Below are positions 24,312 to 31,446 of a stretch of 42,402 nucleotides of DNA, one piece after another. The stretch comes from Fimenecus sp964457415. GTDB lineage: Bacteria; Bacillota; Clostridia; Oscillospirales; Acutalibacteraceae. The stretch spans positions 1 to 42,402 of the forward strand of contig CAYWFB010000006.1 of the NCBI GenBank assembly GCA_964457415.1. Direction: 5' to 3'. The notes beneath the pieces were generated by a model that was not told the DNA's origin, did not search any database, and saw only the letters and a list, made by a program, of their open reading frames with translations. Numbering within the stretch: position 1 is the stretch's first letter; every line of letters begins with the position of its first letter. The position numbers were made by a program, and so were the translations under genes.

Positions 24312-25001
24312 TTATTTGCCCTCCTTTTCTGCTGATGCACAACCGCCGCTACAGCTTGCCGCTGAGGGACAGCCTGCACAAGAGAATTCCTTTTTCTTGA
24401 TAAGCTTGCCCTTTGTAATCTTATTAACTACGGCAATAAGAATACCGTAAACCATAAGTCCGCCGGGTGCCTTTGTAAGAATTTCAATTCTGTGGTCAAT
24501 TACGAAGGGAATTTCAAATCCCATAAATGTACCTGCACCAAGAACCTCACGAACAGTTGACATTGCAAGAAGTGCGATTGTAAAACCAAGACCCATTCCA
24601 ATACCGTCAAGTGCTGACTTACCGATTGAGTTTTTACCTGCAAACATTTCTGCACGACCAAGAATAATGCAGTTAACAGTAATAAGAGCAAGGTAAACAC
24701 CTAAGGTTTCATACAAATCGGGCAGGAATGCCTGAATAATCATCTGAACAACCGTAACGAAGCCTGCAATAACAACTATGTAGCAGGGAATTCGTACTGT
24801 GTCGGGAATAAATTTACGAAGTGCTGAAATAACAATGTTTGAGCAGATGAGAACTGCCATTGTTGCAAGGCCCATACCCAACGCACCGTCAACAGATGTT
24901 GTGGTTGCAAGTGTTGGGCAGGTTCCGAGAATAAGAACAAAAACGGGGTTTTCACGGAGCAGGCCTTTAAAAAGAATTGACAAATTGTTTTCTTTACTCA
25001 T
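24312..25001 (-). CDS. rnfE: Rnf complex subunit E, with cysteine-rich C-terminal tail
   Basis: RnfE pairs with RnfA in the membrane. Family cysteines are in LGTCPTLATTTS (C28) and VNCIILGRAEMFA. The protein is 229 residues, with an extra C-terminal tail after a KKK stretch: SCAGCPSAASCSGGC with cysteines C208, C211, C217 and C221 (C-x2-C-x5-C-x3-C). Such a tail could bind an iron-sulfur cluster or other metal on the cytoplasmic side and recalls short Cys-rich tails of Feo-linked proteins; this is inference. It is two bases from rnfG and directly abuts rnfA. Confidence 0.95.
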   Translation of the reverse strand: MSKENNLSILFKGLLRENPVFVLILGTCPTLATTTSVDGALGMGLATMAVLICSNIVISALRKFIPDTVRIPCYIVVIAGFVTVVQMIIQAFLPDLYETLGVYLALITVNCIILGRAEMFAGKNSIGKSALDGIGMGLGFTIALLAMSTVREVLGAGTFMGFEIPFVIDHRIEILTKAPGGLMVYGILIAVVNKITKGKLIKKKEFSCAGCPSAASCSGGCASAEKEGK

Positions 25002-25003
25002 CT

Positions 25004-26185
25004 TTATGCCACTCCTTCCATAATTTTAACAGCTTCAATTGCTTTACCAACAGCGGTCTTGTAACCGTTTGTAGTAATTGTTGCACCGCTGATTGCATCG
25101 ACATCCTTATAGGTTGCTTCTTCCTTGCCGTTGAACTGTGAGTAGAACTCCTTGTCAGCGCAAGCTGAACCGATACCATCTGTTTCACTCTGTTTGGTTG
25201 TTATACAGTTGATAATCTTTCCGTCAGCTGTAAGAGCAATCTTGATGTAGATATATTCACCTGATGGATTGTAGTAATGGTCACCGTTGATACCAAAGCC
25301 TGATGCGTGAAGTTCAAGCACATAATTACCACTTGCGGTCTTGTATGCCTTTTCAACGTGTGCAGGCATATCAGCATATTTTGTGATGTCGATTTCTTCC
25401 ATTGAAGAATTTGCCATAAGCTTTGCCTGAGTCTCAATGTTAGCCTTAACATCTTCAGCCACATCAGAAACAACCACGCCGTTTGTGTCAACGCCAACGA
25501 AGATTGCTTCTTCGCCCTCGCCTGTTACATAAACAGTACCTGCACCGTTGTCTGCGGTGTAAACTGCTGAAACTCCCTCAAGCACCTCACAGATAAATAC
25601 TTCTGTGAACTTATCGCCTGTGGGAAGCGCCGCTACAAGATTGTCAGCAAGAATCTGTTCTTCTGAACGGATATCAACGCTTTCGCCGCCGAGAATGAGT
25701 GCAGAGTTCAGAGCATCTTTAACCGCACCCTTATAAGCACCGGTTGTCATTGTTGCGCCTGAAACCGTTGCAACTCCGTCAATTGTGTCAACAGTTGCGC
25801 CGATTGTTGTTGTGCCATAAGTCTTTTCGTGGCTCAATGTCTCATTACTTGAAAGACAAACTGCACCTGTTACTGCACCGTCAGCACCAACGCCGCACAT
25901 AATAATCATATTGGGGCCGTAGCCTGTTGCGGTAACCTTGAACACGCTACCGCCGTTTGATGCGGTGTATGCTTCAAGAATTGAGTCGGGAAGTGTGTAC
26001 TGTGTTAAATCAACTGCGGTGAAGTCGCCACCGTCGGGCATAACCTCAAGCAACGCTGCGTTTGCTGCCGCACCTGCGTTTTTCTCAATAATTGGAGCTG
26101 TGAGCTTATTTGTTGCCGCAAGAAGTGCCGCAATCACCGCACATATTACTGTAAGAGAGATGATGCTTTTCAAATACTTTTTCAT
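25004..26185 (-). CDS. rnfG: Rnf complex subunit G with duplicated FMN-binding domain
   Basis: RnfG carries covalently bound FMN outside the membrane. Usual RnfG is about 200 residues with one FMN_bind domain; this one is 393. After an N-terminal helix (about 7-24) come domain 1 ending in ATVSGATMTTGAYKGAV (T145 the expected FMN site), a middle segment (about 178-255) that looks like an FMN_bind N-terminal half without the SGAT end, and a last domain ending in VDAISGATITTNGYKTAV (T369). ETDGIGS in the last domain matches the ETPGxG-like motif of canonical RnfG, so this copy is likely the ancestral one. The start overlaps rnfD as ATGA. Neighbouring ApbE would attach the FMN groups. Confidence 0.94.
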   Translation of the reverse strand: MKKYLKSIISLTVICAVIAALLAATNKLTAPIIEKNAGAAANAALLEVMPDGGDFTAVDLTQYTLPDSILEAYTASNGGSVFKVTATGYGPNMIIMCGVGADGAVTGAVCLSSNETLSHEKTYGTTTIGATVDTIDGVATVSGATMTTGAYKGAVKDALNSALILGGESVDIRSEEQILADNLVAALPTGDKFTEVFICEVLEGVSAVYTADNGAGTVYVTGEGEEAIFVGVDTNGVVVSDVAEDVKANIETQAKLMANSSMEEIDITKYADMPAHVEKAYKTASGNYVLELHASGFGINGDHYYNPSGEYIYIKIALTADGKIINCITTKQSETDGIGSACADKEFYSQFNGKEEATYKDVDAISGATITTNGYKTAVGKAIEAVKIMEGVA

Positions 26186-27108
26186 TTCTTTGCACCTCCG
26201 AACAGTTTACGGTTGCACAATGAATCGATATAGGGGTTTACAATGTTCATAAAGAGAATCGCAAATGAAACTCCCTCAGGATATGTACCCCAGAATCGAA
26301 CAAGCACTGTAATAACACCTGCGCCGATACCGAAAATGATTTTGCCCTTCGCAGTTGAGGGTGATGTAACATAGTCGGTTGCCATAAAGATAGCACCGAT
26401 TAAAAGTCCACCTGAAAGTGTCCATGCAAGAGCAGTCTCAAAATTACCACCTTCAACAAGAAGAGTGAATAAGAATGCCGTGCCGATAAACGCTACGGGA
26501 ATATGCCAGCTGATTACCTTACGAACAAGAAGATAAATTCCGCCAATGATAAGAGCCAATGCACAGGTTTCACCGATAGCACCGCCGTTTTTACCAAGGA
26601 ATAAATCCATAAGATTAAGTGTTACGTCATTATCAAGGTCTGTAAGAGGAGTAGCACCAGAGGCTGAATCCATTCCTGCGGGGAACACAGAGGCTGTCAT
26701 TGAACCAAAAGCAAGAAGCATAAATACACGGGCTGTAATTGCAGGGTTAACAATATTTTTACCAAGACCACCGAACACGCATTTAACAACGATGATTGCA
26801 AATGCAGAGCCAACCGTTGCCTGCCACAACGGAATGTTTGCAGGAAGGTTGAGTGCGAGAAGAAGTCCTGTAACAACAGAGCTTAAATCGCTTACTGTCT
26901 GCTCTTTTTTTACGATAATGTTGAAAAGAAGCTCGCAAGCAACTGCGGCAATCACACAGGTTGCCACTACAAACAGAGCATTTATTCCGAAGAGTACAAT
27001 GCCTGCGAGTGTTGCGGGAAGAAGAGCAATAATCACGTCAAGCATTATGCCTTGAGTTGTTTTCTTACCGTGAATATGAGGCGAAACTGAAACATGAAGT
27101 TTTTCCAT
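26182..27108 (-). CDS. rnfD: Rnf complex subunit D (flavinylated membrane protein)
   Basis: RnfD is a NqrB-like membrane subunit with covalent FMN. 308 residues with about nine hydrophobic helices. The flavinylation motif is SGATPL at S150-L155, with T153 as the likely FMN-carrying residue. Other family blocks: VSPHIHGKKTTQGIMLDV at the N-terminus, KCVFGGLGKNIVNPAITARVF, and TDYVTSPSTAKGK. It overlaps the rnfC stop by one base and the rnfG start by four. Confidence 0.96.
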   Translation of the reverse strand: MEKLHVSVSPHIHGKKTTQGIMLDVIIALLPATLAGIVLFGINALFVVATCVIAAVACELLFNIIVKKEQTVSDLSSVVTGLLLALNLPANIPLWQATVGSAFAIIVVKCVFGGLGKNIVNPAITARVFMLLAFGSMTASVFPAGMDSASGATPLTDLDNDVTLNLMDLFLGKNGGAIGETCALALIIGGIYLLVRKVISWHIPVAFIGTAFLFTLLVEGGNFETALAWTLSGGLLIGAIFMATDYVTSPSTAKGKIIFGIGAGVITVLVRFWGTYPEGVSFAILFMNIVNPYIDSLCNRKLFGGAKK

Positions 27109-28415
27109 TATGCATTTGCCTCCTTTTCCTTATACTCGCGAAGTGCCATTTTAGCAAGTTTATTTGTCTGAACAAGAGGTCGGTTTGCGGGGCATCCATA
27201 AGAACAGCATCCGCATTCCATACAAGCCTCAAGTCCTGCCTTTTTAACCATTTCCATATCGTTGTTTTTATAGCCCTTAACAACTGCGGTAACATTTATG
27301 CCGAAAGGACAATGATTGATACAGTTGCCGCAACGGATACACGCCGTAGTTTTCGGCTTTTTGGTTTCTTTTTTATCAAAGGCAAGAACTGCATTTGTCT
27401 GCTTGAGCACAGTAACAGTCAAGTCGGGAACTGCAACGCCCATCATAGGACCGCCATAAACTACTTTATCGGGGTCACACTTAAAGCCACCGCAGAATTC
27501 AAAAACCTCTGCTAACGCTGTGCCGATAGGAGCAATAACATTTTTAGGCTCGTTCACTGCACCGCCGTCAACTGTAATTGTTTTTTCAACAAGCGGCATA
27601 CCTGTTTTAAGATAAGCGCCCATATTTGCCATTGTGGTGGAGTTGCACACGATACAGCCCACATCTGCGGGAAGCTGACCGGGTTTTACAACTCTGCCGG
27701 TTAAATTATAAATTAAAACTTTTTCGCCACCCTGAGGATAAATTGCAGGAAGAACTACAACCTTAACCTTATTATTCTTTGAAGCAATTTCATTCATCTT
27801 TACAATTGCTTCAGGCTTGTTCTTTTCAATACCGATAATGATTTTTGAGAAGTTAAAATATTTGTCAACTGTTTCGATTGCAAGAGCTATATCATCTGCT
27901 CTTTCAACCATTGTGAAAGAGTCGCTTGTGATATAGGGCTCACACTCAGCGCCGTTGATAACAAGTGTATCGACCTCTTCGTCAGTTGCGAGCTTAACGT
28001 ATGTGGGGAAGCCTGCGCCTCCCAAGCCTACGATACCGCTATGCTTTACAGCCTCAATTAAATCCTCCTTACTGTTTACTTCAGGAGGTGCGATGGAAGA
28101 GTCGGGAGTCATTGCTCCGTCAGACTCAATTGTTATTGCAGGAGCTGAACTTCCGTTTGAAAGAATTACATCTGCAATCTTTTTGACAGTTCCCGAAACG
28201 CTTGCATAAACGGGAGATGAAATCACACCGTTCTGTTCAGCTACTAAAGTACCCACATCCACGTGGTCCCCAACTTTAACAACGGGAATGGCCGGCTTGC
28301 CGATATGCATAACCGTAGGAAGAGTAACTGTTTTAACATCAGTCATTCTTACAGCAGACATATTGGCTGTGTTTTTTCTGTGGGGTACGTGAATACCACG
28401 AAGAGAAAAAGCCAT
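27108..28415 (-). CDS. rnfC: Rnf complex subunit C (NADH-binding iron-sulfur protein)
   Basis: RnfC is the peripheral NAD(H)-reacting subunit. The 435-residue protein starts with the family block GIHVPHRKNTA, has the Rossmann-like GLGGAGFPTYVKL and NGAECEPYITSD, the FMN/NADH-site region, and two ferredoxin-type motifs near the end: CIRCGNCINHCPFG and CMECGCCSYGCPANRP. It lacks the long Ala-rich C-terminal extension of proteobacterial RnfC, as expected for Clostridia. It is the first gene of the rnf operon, with AAAGGTAGG before the ATG and a consensus promoter about 105 bases upstream. Confidence 0.97.
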   Translation of the reverse strand: MAFSLRGIHVPHRKNTANMSAVRMTDVKTVTLPTVMHIGKPAIPVVKVGDHVDVGTLVAEQNGVISSPVYASVSGTVKKIADVILSNGSSAPAITIESDGAMTPDSSIAPPEVNSKEDLIEAVKHSGIVGLGGAGFPTYVKLATDEEVDTLVINGAECEPYITSDSFTMVERADDIALAIETVDKYFNFSKIIIGIEKNKPEAIVKMNEIASKNNKVKVVVLPAIYPQGGEKVLIYNLTGRVVKPGQLPADVGCIVCNSTTMANMGAYLKTGMPLVEKTITVDGGAVNEPKNVIAPIGTALAEVFEFCGGFKCDPDKVVYGGPMMGVAVPDLTVTVLKQTNAVLAFDKKETKKPKTTACIRCGNCINHCPFGINVTAVVKGYKNNDMEMVKKAGLEACMECGCCSYGCPANRPLVQTNKLAKMALREYKEKEANA

Positions 28416-28519
28416 TTCTATTGACCTACCTTTCTGAAATGCGTATTGGAACAGTTAATCCCCCTCCCCAACATTCAAAGAGGGTACAACACCGCACAAT
28501 ACATTCTGTATCGTTTTAT

Positions 28520-28548
28520 ATTATATATCCTCGAGGAAAATCTGTCAA
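28520..28548 (-). promoter_or_regulatory. Perfect-consensus promoter of the rnf operon with palindrome in the spacer
   Basis: Minus strand TTGACA (28543-28548), 17-base spacer, TATAAT (28520-28525): both boxes match the sigma-A consensus exactly. The spacer contains a perfect 10-base palindrome, TCCTCGAGGA (28528-28537), a good position for a repressor to block open-complex formation. Confidence 0.9.
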
Positions 28549-28622
28549 CAGAACAAAATTTAGAGTTTATAGTTAAATCTGTTAAAAATTTTGATTATGA
28601 GTTGTTTTGACATTTTTTGCTG

Positions 28623-28651
28623 TTGACTTTGTTTTTTCAAAAGAGTATGAT
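28623..28651 (+). promoter_or_regulatory. Sigma-A-type promoter of the mrp-type antiporter operon
   Basis: TTGACT (28623-28628), 17-base spacer, TATGAT (28646-28651). The first gene starts at 28718 after AAGGAGGT (28702-28709), giving a leader of about 60 bases. Confidence 0.82.
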
Positions 28652-28717
28652 AAAGTCGTTTTCTTTATCTAATATTCATATACCTAATAATATAGTTTTT
28701 TAAGGAGGTACTGTTTT

Positions 28718-29191
28718 ATGGTGATTTTACTTTTCATTTTGTGGCTTATACTCAACGGACGCTTTACCGCTGATGCGGGTATGCTTCAAATAGTTGTTAT
28801 AGGTCTTGTAGTGGCAGGTGTCGCCTATTGGTTTGCACACAAGGCATTGGGCTACACACTCAAAGCAGAGCTTGAAATGTTGAAAAAAGCACCCATTCTC
28901 GTTGCCTACCTTTTTCTTTTAATTAAAGAAATCATAGTAGCGAATTTTCAGATGATGAAAATTGTGCTTGGCAAAAAGCTGGACGTTCATCCTGTAATGG
29001 TGAAAATCAAGGTTCCTCTCAAAACTAATTTTGCCCGTGTGCTTCTTGCTAATTCAATTACCCTCACCCCCGGCACAATCACCGCAGAGCTTGAGGGCGA
29101 TGAACTGACAATTCACTGTGTTGACACTTCATTCTCTGAGGGAATGGAGAGCAGTTCATTTGTAAAAATGCTGGAAAGGTTGGAGAAATAA
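28718..29191 (+). CDS. mnhE: Mrp-type Na+/H+ antiporter subunit E
   Basis: Subunit E of multi-subunit cation/proton antiporters. 157 residues with two or three N-terminal hydrophobic segments and a cytosolic domain. Family features: the LFILWLILNGRFTADA start, a KAPILVAYLFLLIKEIIVANFQ helix, and the PVMVKIKVPLKTNFARVLLAN to ITLTPGTITAELEGDEL beta region. It is the first gene of the operon, behind a strong AAGGAGGT site. Confidence 0.92.
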   Translation: MVILLFILWLILNGRFTADAGMLQIVVIGLVVAGVAYWFAHKALGYTLKAELEMLKKAPILVAYLFLLIKEIIVANFQMMKIVLGKKLDVHPVMVKIKVPLKTNFARVLLANSITLTPGTITAELEGDELTIHCVDTSFSEGMESSSFVKMLERLEK

Positions 29192-29192
29192 T

Positions 29193-29489
29193 ATGATAGA
29201 ACAGGCTTATTCATACTTATACATCGCAGTCTGCATTTGCCTTGGTATTGCAGTTATTGCCACCCTTATCCGCTCAATCACTGCAAAGACAATTATCGGT
29301 AGATTTATCGGCATAAATATGCTCACCACAATAGTTCTTATTGTGATTTGTATTCTCACTCTTTTATTTAAAGAAGCATATCTGCCCGATATTGCGTTGA
29401 TTTATGCACTTTTAAGCTGTATTGCAGTAATACTCTTAAGCAAAATTTACATCAATCTTTTCAAAAAGAATGACGGAGGTGAAAAGTAA
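29193..29489 (+). CDS. mnhF: Mrp-type antiporter subunit F
   Basis: A 98-residue protein with three membrane helices, characteristic of subunit F. The segment IRSITAKTIIGRFIGINMLT corresponds to the conserved GPTxxDRxxAxNxL region of typical MnhF but is rather degenerate. GGAG precedes the start, one base after the mnhE stop, and its stop overlaps the mnhG start. Position E-F-G supports the assignment more than sequence alone. Confidence 0.85.
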   Translation: MIEQAYSYLYIAVCICLGIAVIATLIRSITAKTIIGRFIGINMLTTIVLIVICILTLLFKEAYLPDIALIYALLSCIAVILLSKIYINLFKKNDGGEK

Positions 29490-29854
29490 TGCTTGAATGG
29501 ATTCGCTTCACGCTTGTGGCATTGCTTTTTGTCGCGGGACTTATTGTTCTTTTCATTTCGATTTTCGGCACATACCGTTTTGACTTTTCTCTTAACCGTA
29601 TGCATTCTTCTGCTATGTGCGACACACTTGTTCTTATGCTTTTTGTTGCCGCCTGCGTTATTGCTTCGGGAATAAATGTTGTATCAGCTAAATTCATTTT
29701 GTTGTTATTGATAATGTGGTGCACTAGTCCCGTAGTTTCCCACGTATTCGTAAAAACAAAATATCTTACCGACGAAAATCTTTGCGATCACTGTGAAATT
29801 CATATTGACGACGCAGAGCTTCACGCAAACGAAATCAAAAAGGAGGAAAAATAA
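29489..29854 (+). CDS. mnhG: Mrp-type antiporter subunit G
   Basis: Subunit G, 121 residues with three helices. The loop GTYRFDFSLNRMHSSAMCDT corresponds to the family GxxRxxDxYxRxHAxxKxxTLG pattern with substitutions; KFILLLLIMWCTSPVVSHVF is the conserved third helix. It has a charged, acidic C-terminal tail with two Cys residues (LCDHCE) not expected in the family. Start preceded by GGAGGTG; stop overlaps the next start. Confidence 0.88.
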   Translation: MLEWIRFTLVALLFVAGLIVLFISIFGTYRFDFSLNRMHSSAMCDTLVLMLFVAACVIASGINVVSAKFILLLLIMWCTSPVVSHVFVKTKYLTDENLCDHCEIHIDDAELHANEIKKEEK

Positions 29855-30165
29855 TGGAAGATTTTATTATGATATTCCGTATTCTTCTTCTCATTTCATT
29901 AATAGTTTGTGCCATCGCAACTGCTCTTTCAAAAAGAGTTATGACTGCGGTGATTGTTTTCACCTCTTACAGTATTGTTATGGCGGTTGTGTGGTTGCTT
30001 CTGCGCTCACCCGACTTAGCCATTACAGAGGCGGCAGTTGGCGTAGGCGTTAACGGAGTGCTTTTCTTTCTCACTTTGCGTAAACTTCATCTTATTGACA
30101 AGGATTTCAAGGATGACGAAGCGTCAAAGCAATCAGCGGAGGTGAATGAAAATGAAGAAAACTAA
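29854..30165 (+). CDS. MbhD/DUF4040-type antiporter subunit
   Basis: A 103-residue protein with three helices, matching the MbhD-like domain that is fused to the C-terminus of MrpA in Bacillus but free-standing in Mbh/Mrp-type complexes of many anaerobes. The diagnostic stretch is LLRSPDLAITEAAVGVGVNG, where the acidic residues lie in the presumed proton path. Start preceded by AAAGGAGG. The end overlaps the next gene by 14 bases. Confidence 0.88.
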   Translation: MEDFIMIFRILLLISLIVCAIATALSKRVMTAVIVFTSYSIVMAVVWLLLRSPDLAITEAAVGVGVNGVLFFLTLRKLHLIDKDFKDDEASKQSAEVNENEEN

Positions 30166-31072
30166 ATTCACCGAAAACTTCAGACAATGGTATGAGGGCA
30201 ATTTAAGCTTTGACGAAAAATTATCCCAACCCATTGAAAAAATCCCCGTTGAGCACGAGCCCGACGAGCCCCATCATATAAAAAAGCAAATCCGAACTTT
30301 TAAAAGACTTGAAAGCGAGGAAATAAAGCTTTCAAAAGCGGGATACAGATTTTTTTCAGTTGTTTTCTGCATTGTCATTTGCGCCGTGCTTATAGGTACA
30401 GTTGCCTTTTTGCCCGGCTTTGCCGATGAAAACGCCCCCACCGCCAATGAAGTTTATGAGCATTATGTTGGCGAGGGCAGGGACCAGACGGGTGCGGTCA
30501 ATACTGTTGCAGGTATGATTCTTGACTACCGTGCATTTGATACACTTGGTGAATCCTTTGTTCTCTTCACTGCCACCTGTGCAGTTCTTCTGCTTCTTGA
30601 AAAGGCAAAAAATGCTCCCATCAAGAAAAAAGAGAAACTCACCTTTACAAATGACCCCATTATCTGTCTTGTTGTTAAAATTATTGTCCCGATTATCATT
30701 GTATTTGGTATTTATATTCTCTTTAACGGACACCTCTCACCCGGCGGCGGATTTTCGGGCGGTGCGATTCTCGGCACAGGACTTATTCTTTTCGCAATGG
30801 CGTTCGGTGAAGAGGTTGCGGCAAAGGTTATTCCGGCAAAAGCAGTCAAAGTAGTGACAATTCTTTCACTTTCATTCTACTGCCTTTCAAAAAGCTATTC
30901 ATTCTTTACGGGTAACGAATTCAACGGTGTTCACTCAATTATCGGCTCCGGCACGCCCGGTGACCTTGTTTCAGGCGGACTTATTCTGCCCTTAAACCTT
31001 GCAGTAGGCCTTGTTGTCTGCTGTACAATGTATAGCTTCTATATGATTTTCAAAAGGGGGCGTCTTGATTGA
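30152..31072 (+). CDS. Fused MbhE-MnhB antiporter subunit
   Basis: A 306-residue protein combining two usually separate subunits. After a long charged cytosolic N-terminus (about 1-65) and a first helix comes the MbhE-like part with the QTGAVNTVAGMILDYRAFDT and LGESFVLFTATCAVLLLL blocks. The second half, from about residue 160, is MnhB with LFNGHLSPGGGFSGGAILGTG and GDLVSGGLILPLNLAVG. The start is taken at the ATG at 30152, seven bases after GGAGGTG; an ATG two codons earlier is only one base from that site. The downstream gene overlaps its stop. Confidence 0.88.
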   Translation: MKKTKFTENFRQWYEGNLSFDEKLSQPIEKIPVEHEPDEPHHIKKQIRTFKRLESEEIKLSKAGYRFFSVVFCIVICAVLIGTVAFLPGFADENAPTANEVYEHYVGEGRDQTGAVNTVAGMILDYRAFDTLGESFVLFTATCAVLLLLEKAKNAPIKKKEKLTFTNDPIICLVVKIIVPIIIVFGIYILFNGHLSPGGGFSGGAILGTGLILFAMAFGEEVAAKVIPAKAVKVVTILSLSFYCLSKSYSFFTGNEFNGVHSIIGSGTPGDLVSGGLILPLNLAVGLVVCCTMYSFYMIFKRGRLD

Positions 31073-31446
31073 ATTTTCTGATTAACTACGAAGAAGTAAC
31101 CTCAATGGTCCTCTTTGCAATCGGTTTTACAATGCTTGTATTCTCAAAGAATATTATGAAGAAAATTCTCGGTCTTAACATTATGGACACGGGCATTTAC
31201 CTCTTTTTAGCCTCAATGGGCTATATTGAAGATAAACTTACTCCCATTGTGCCTCCAACGGGTGAAGTTGACGCGCTCGATTACATTAACCCCATCCCGG
31301 CGGGTCTTGTTCTTACGGGAATTGTTGTGTCGGTAAGCTTTTCAGCACTTATGCTGGCTCTTACTGTGCGTCTTTATAAAAAATACCGCACTCTCAACCT
31401 TGATGAGATTTACGAAAAATGCAACAAGGAGGATGAGGACGAATAA
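31069..31446 (+). CDS. mnhC: Mrp-type antiporter subunit C (NuoK-like)
   Basis: A 125-residue NuoK-like subunit with three helices. Family blocks: FTMLVFSKNIMKKILGLNIMDT and INPIPAGLVLTGIVVSVSFSA, matching the DPxPQALVLTAIVIG region. It starts with TTG at 31069, overlapping the previous stop, with AGGGGG about eight bases upstream. It has an acidic cytosolic tail. The rare start codon may lower its translation relative to its neighbours. Confidence 0.92.
   Translation: MNFLINYEEVTSMVLFAIGFTMLVFSKNIMKKILGLNIMDTGIYLFLASMGYIEDKLTPIVPPTGEVDALDYINPIPAGLVLTGIVVSVSFSALMLALTVRLYKKYRTLNLDEIYEKCNKEDEDE

Larger units (their letters stand above)
28416..28717. other. Divergent control region between rnf and mrp-type operons
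   Basis: 302 bases without a gene. It holds one near-consensus promoter for each direction (28520-28548 minus, 28623-28651 plus). The rnf leader of about 100 bases contains a purine-rich stretch (GGGGAGGGGG on the minus strand, near 28460-28470), and a small inverted repeat ATACA/TGTAT lies at 28499-28511 at the predicted rnf start. The middle, 28550-28620, is very AT-rich. No riboswitch was recognised. Confidence 0.7.

Noticed and set aside
28460..28475. G-quadruplex in the rnf leader
   Set aside because: Only two G runs are adjacent (GGGGAGGGGG); four runs within a short distance are not present.
28416..28519. Possible FMN riboswitch in the rnf leader
   Set aside because: The leader is purine-rich but lacks the conserved RFN-element blocks and multi-stem layout; I see only a small inverted repeat.
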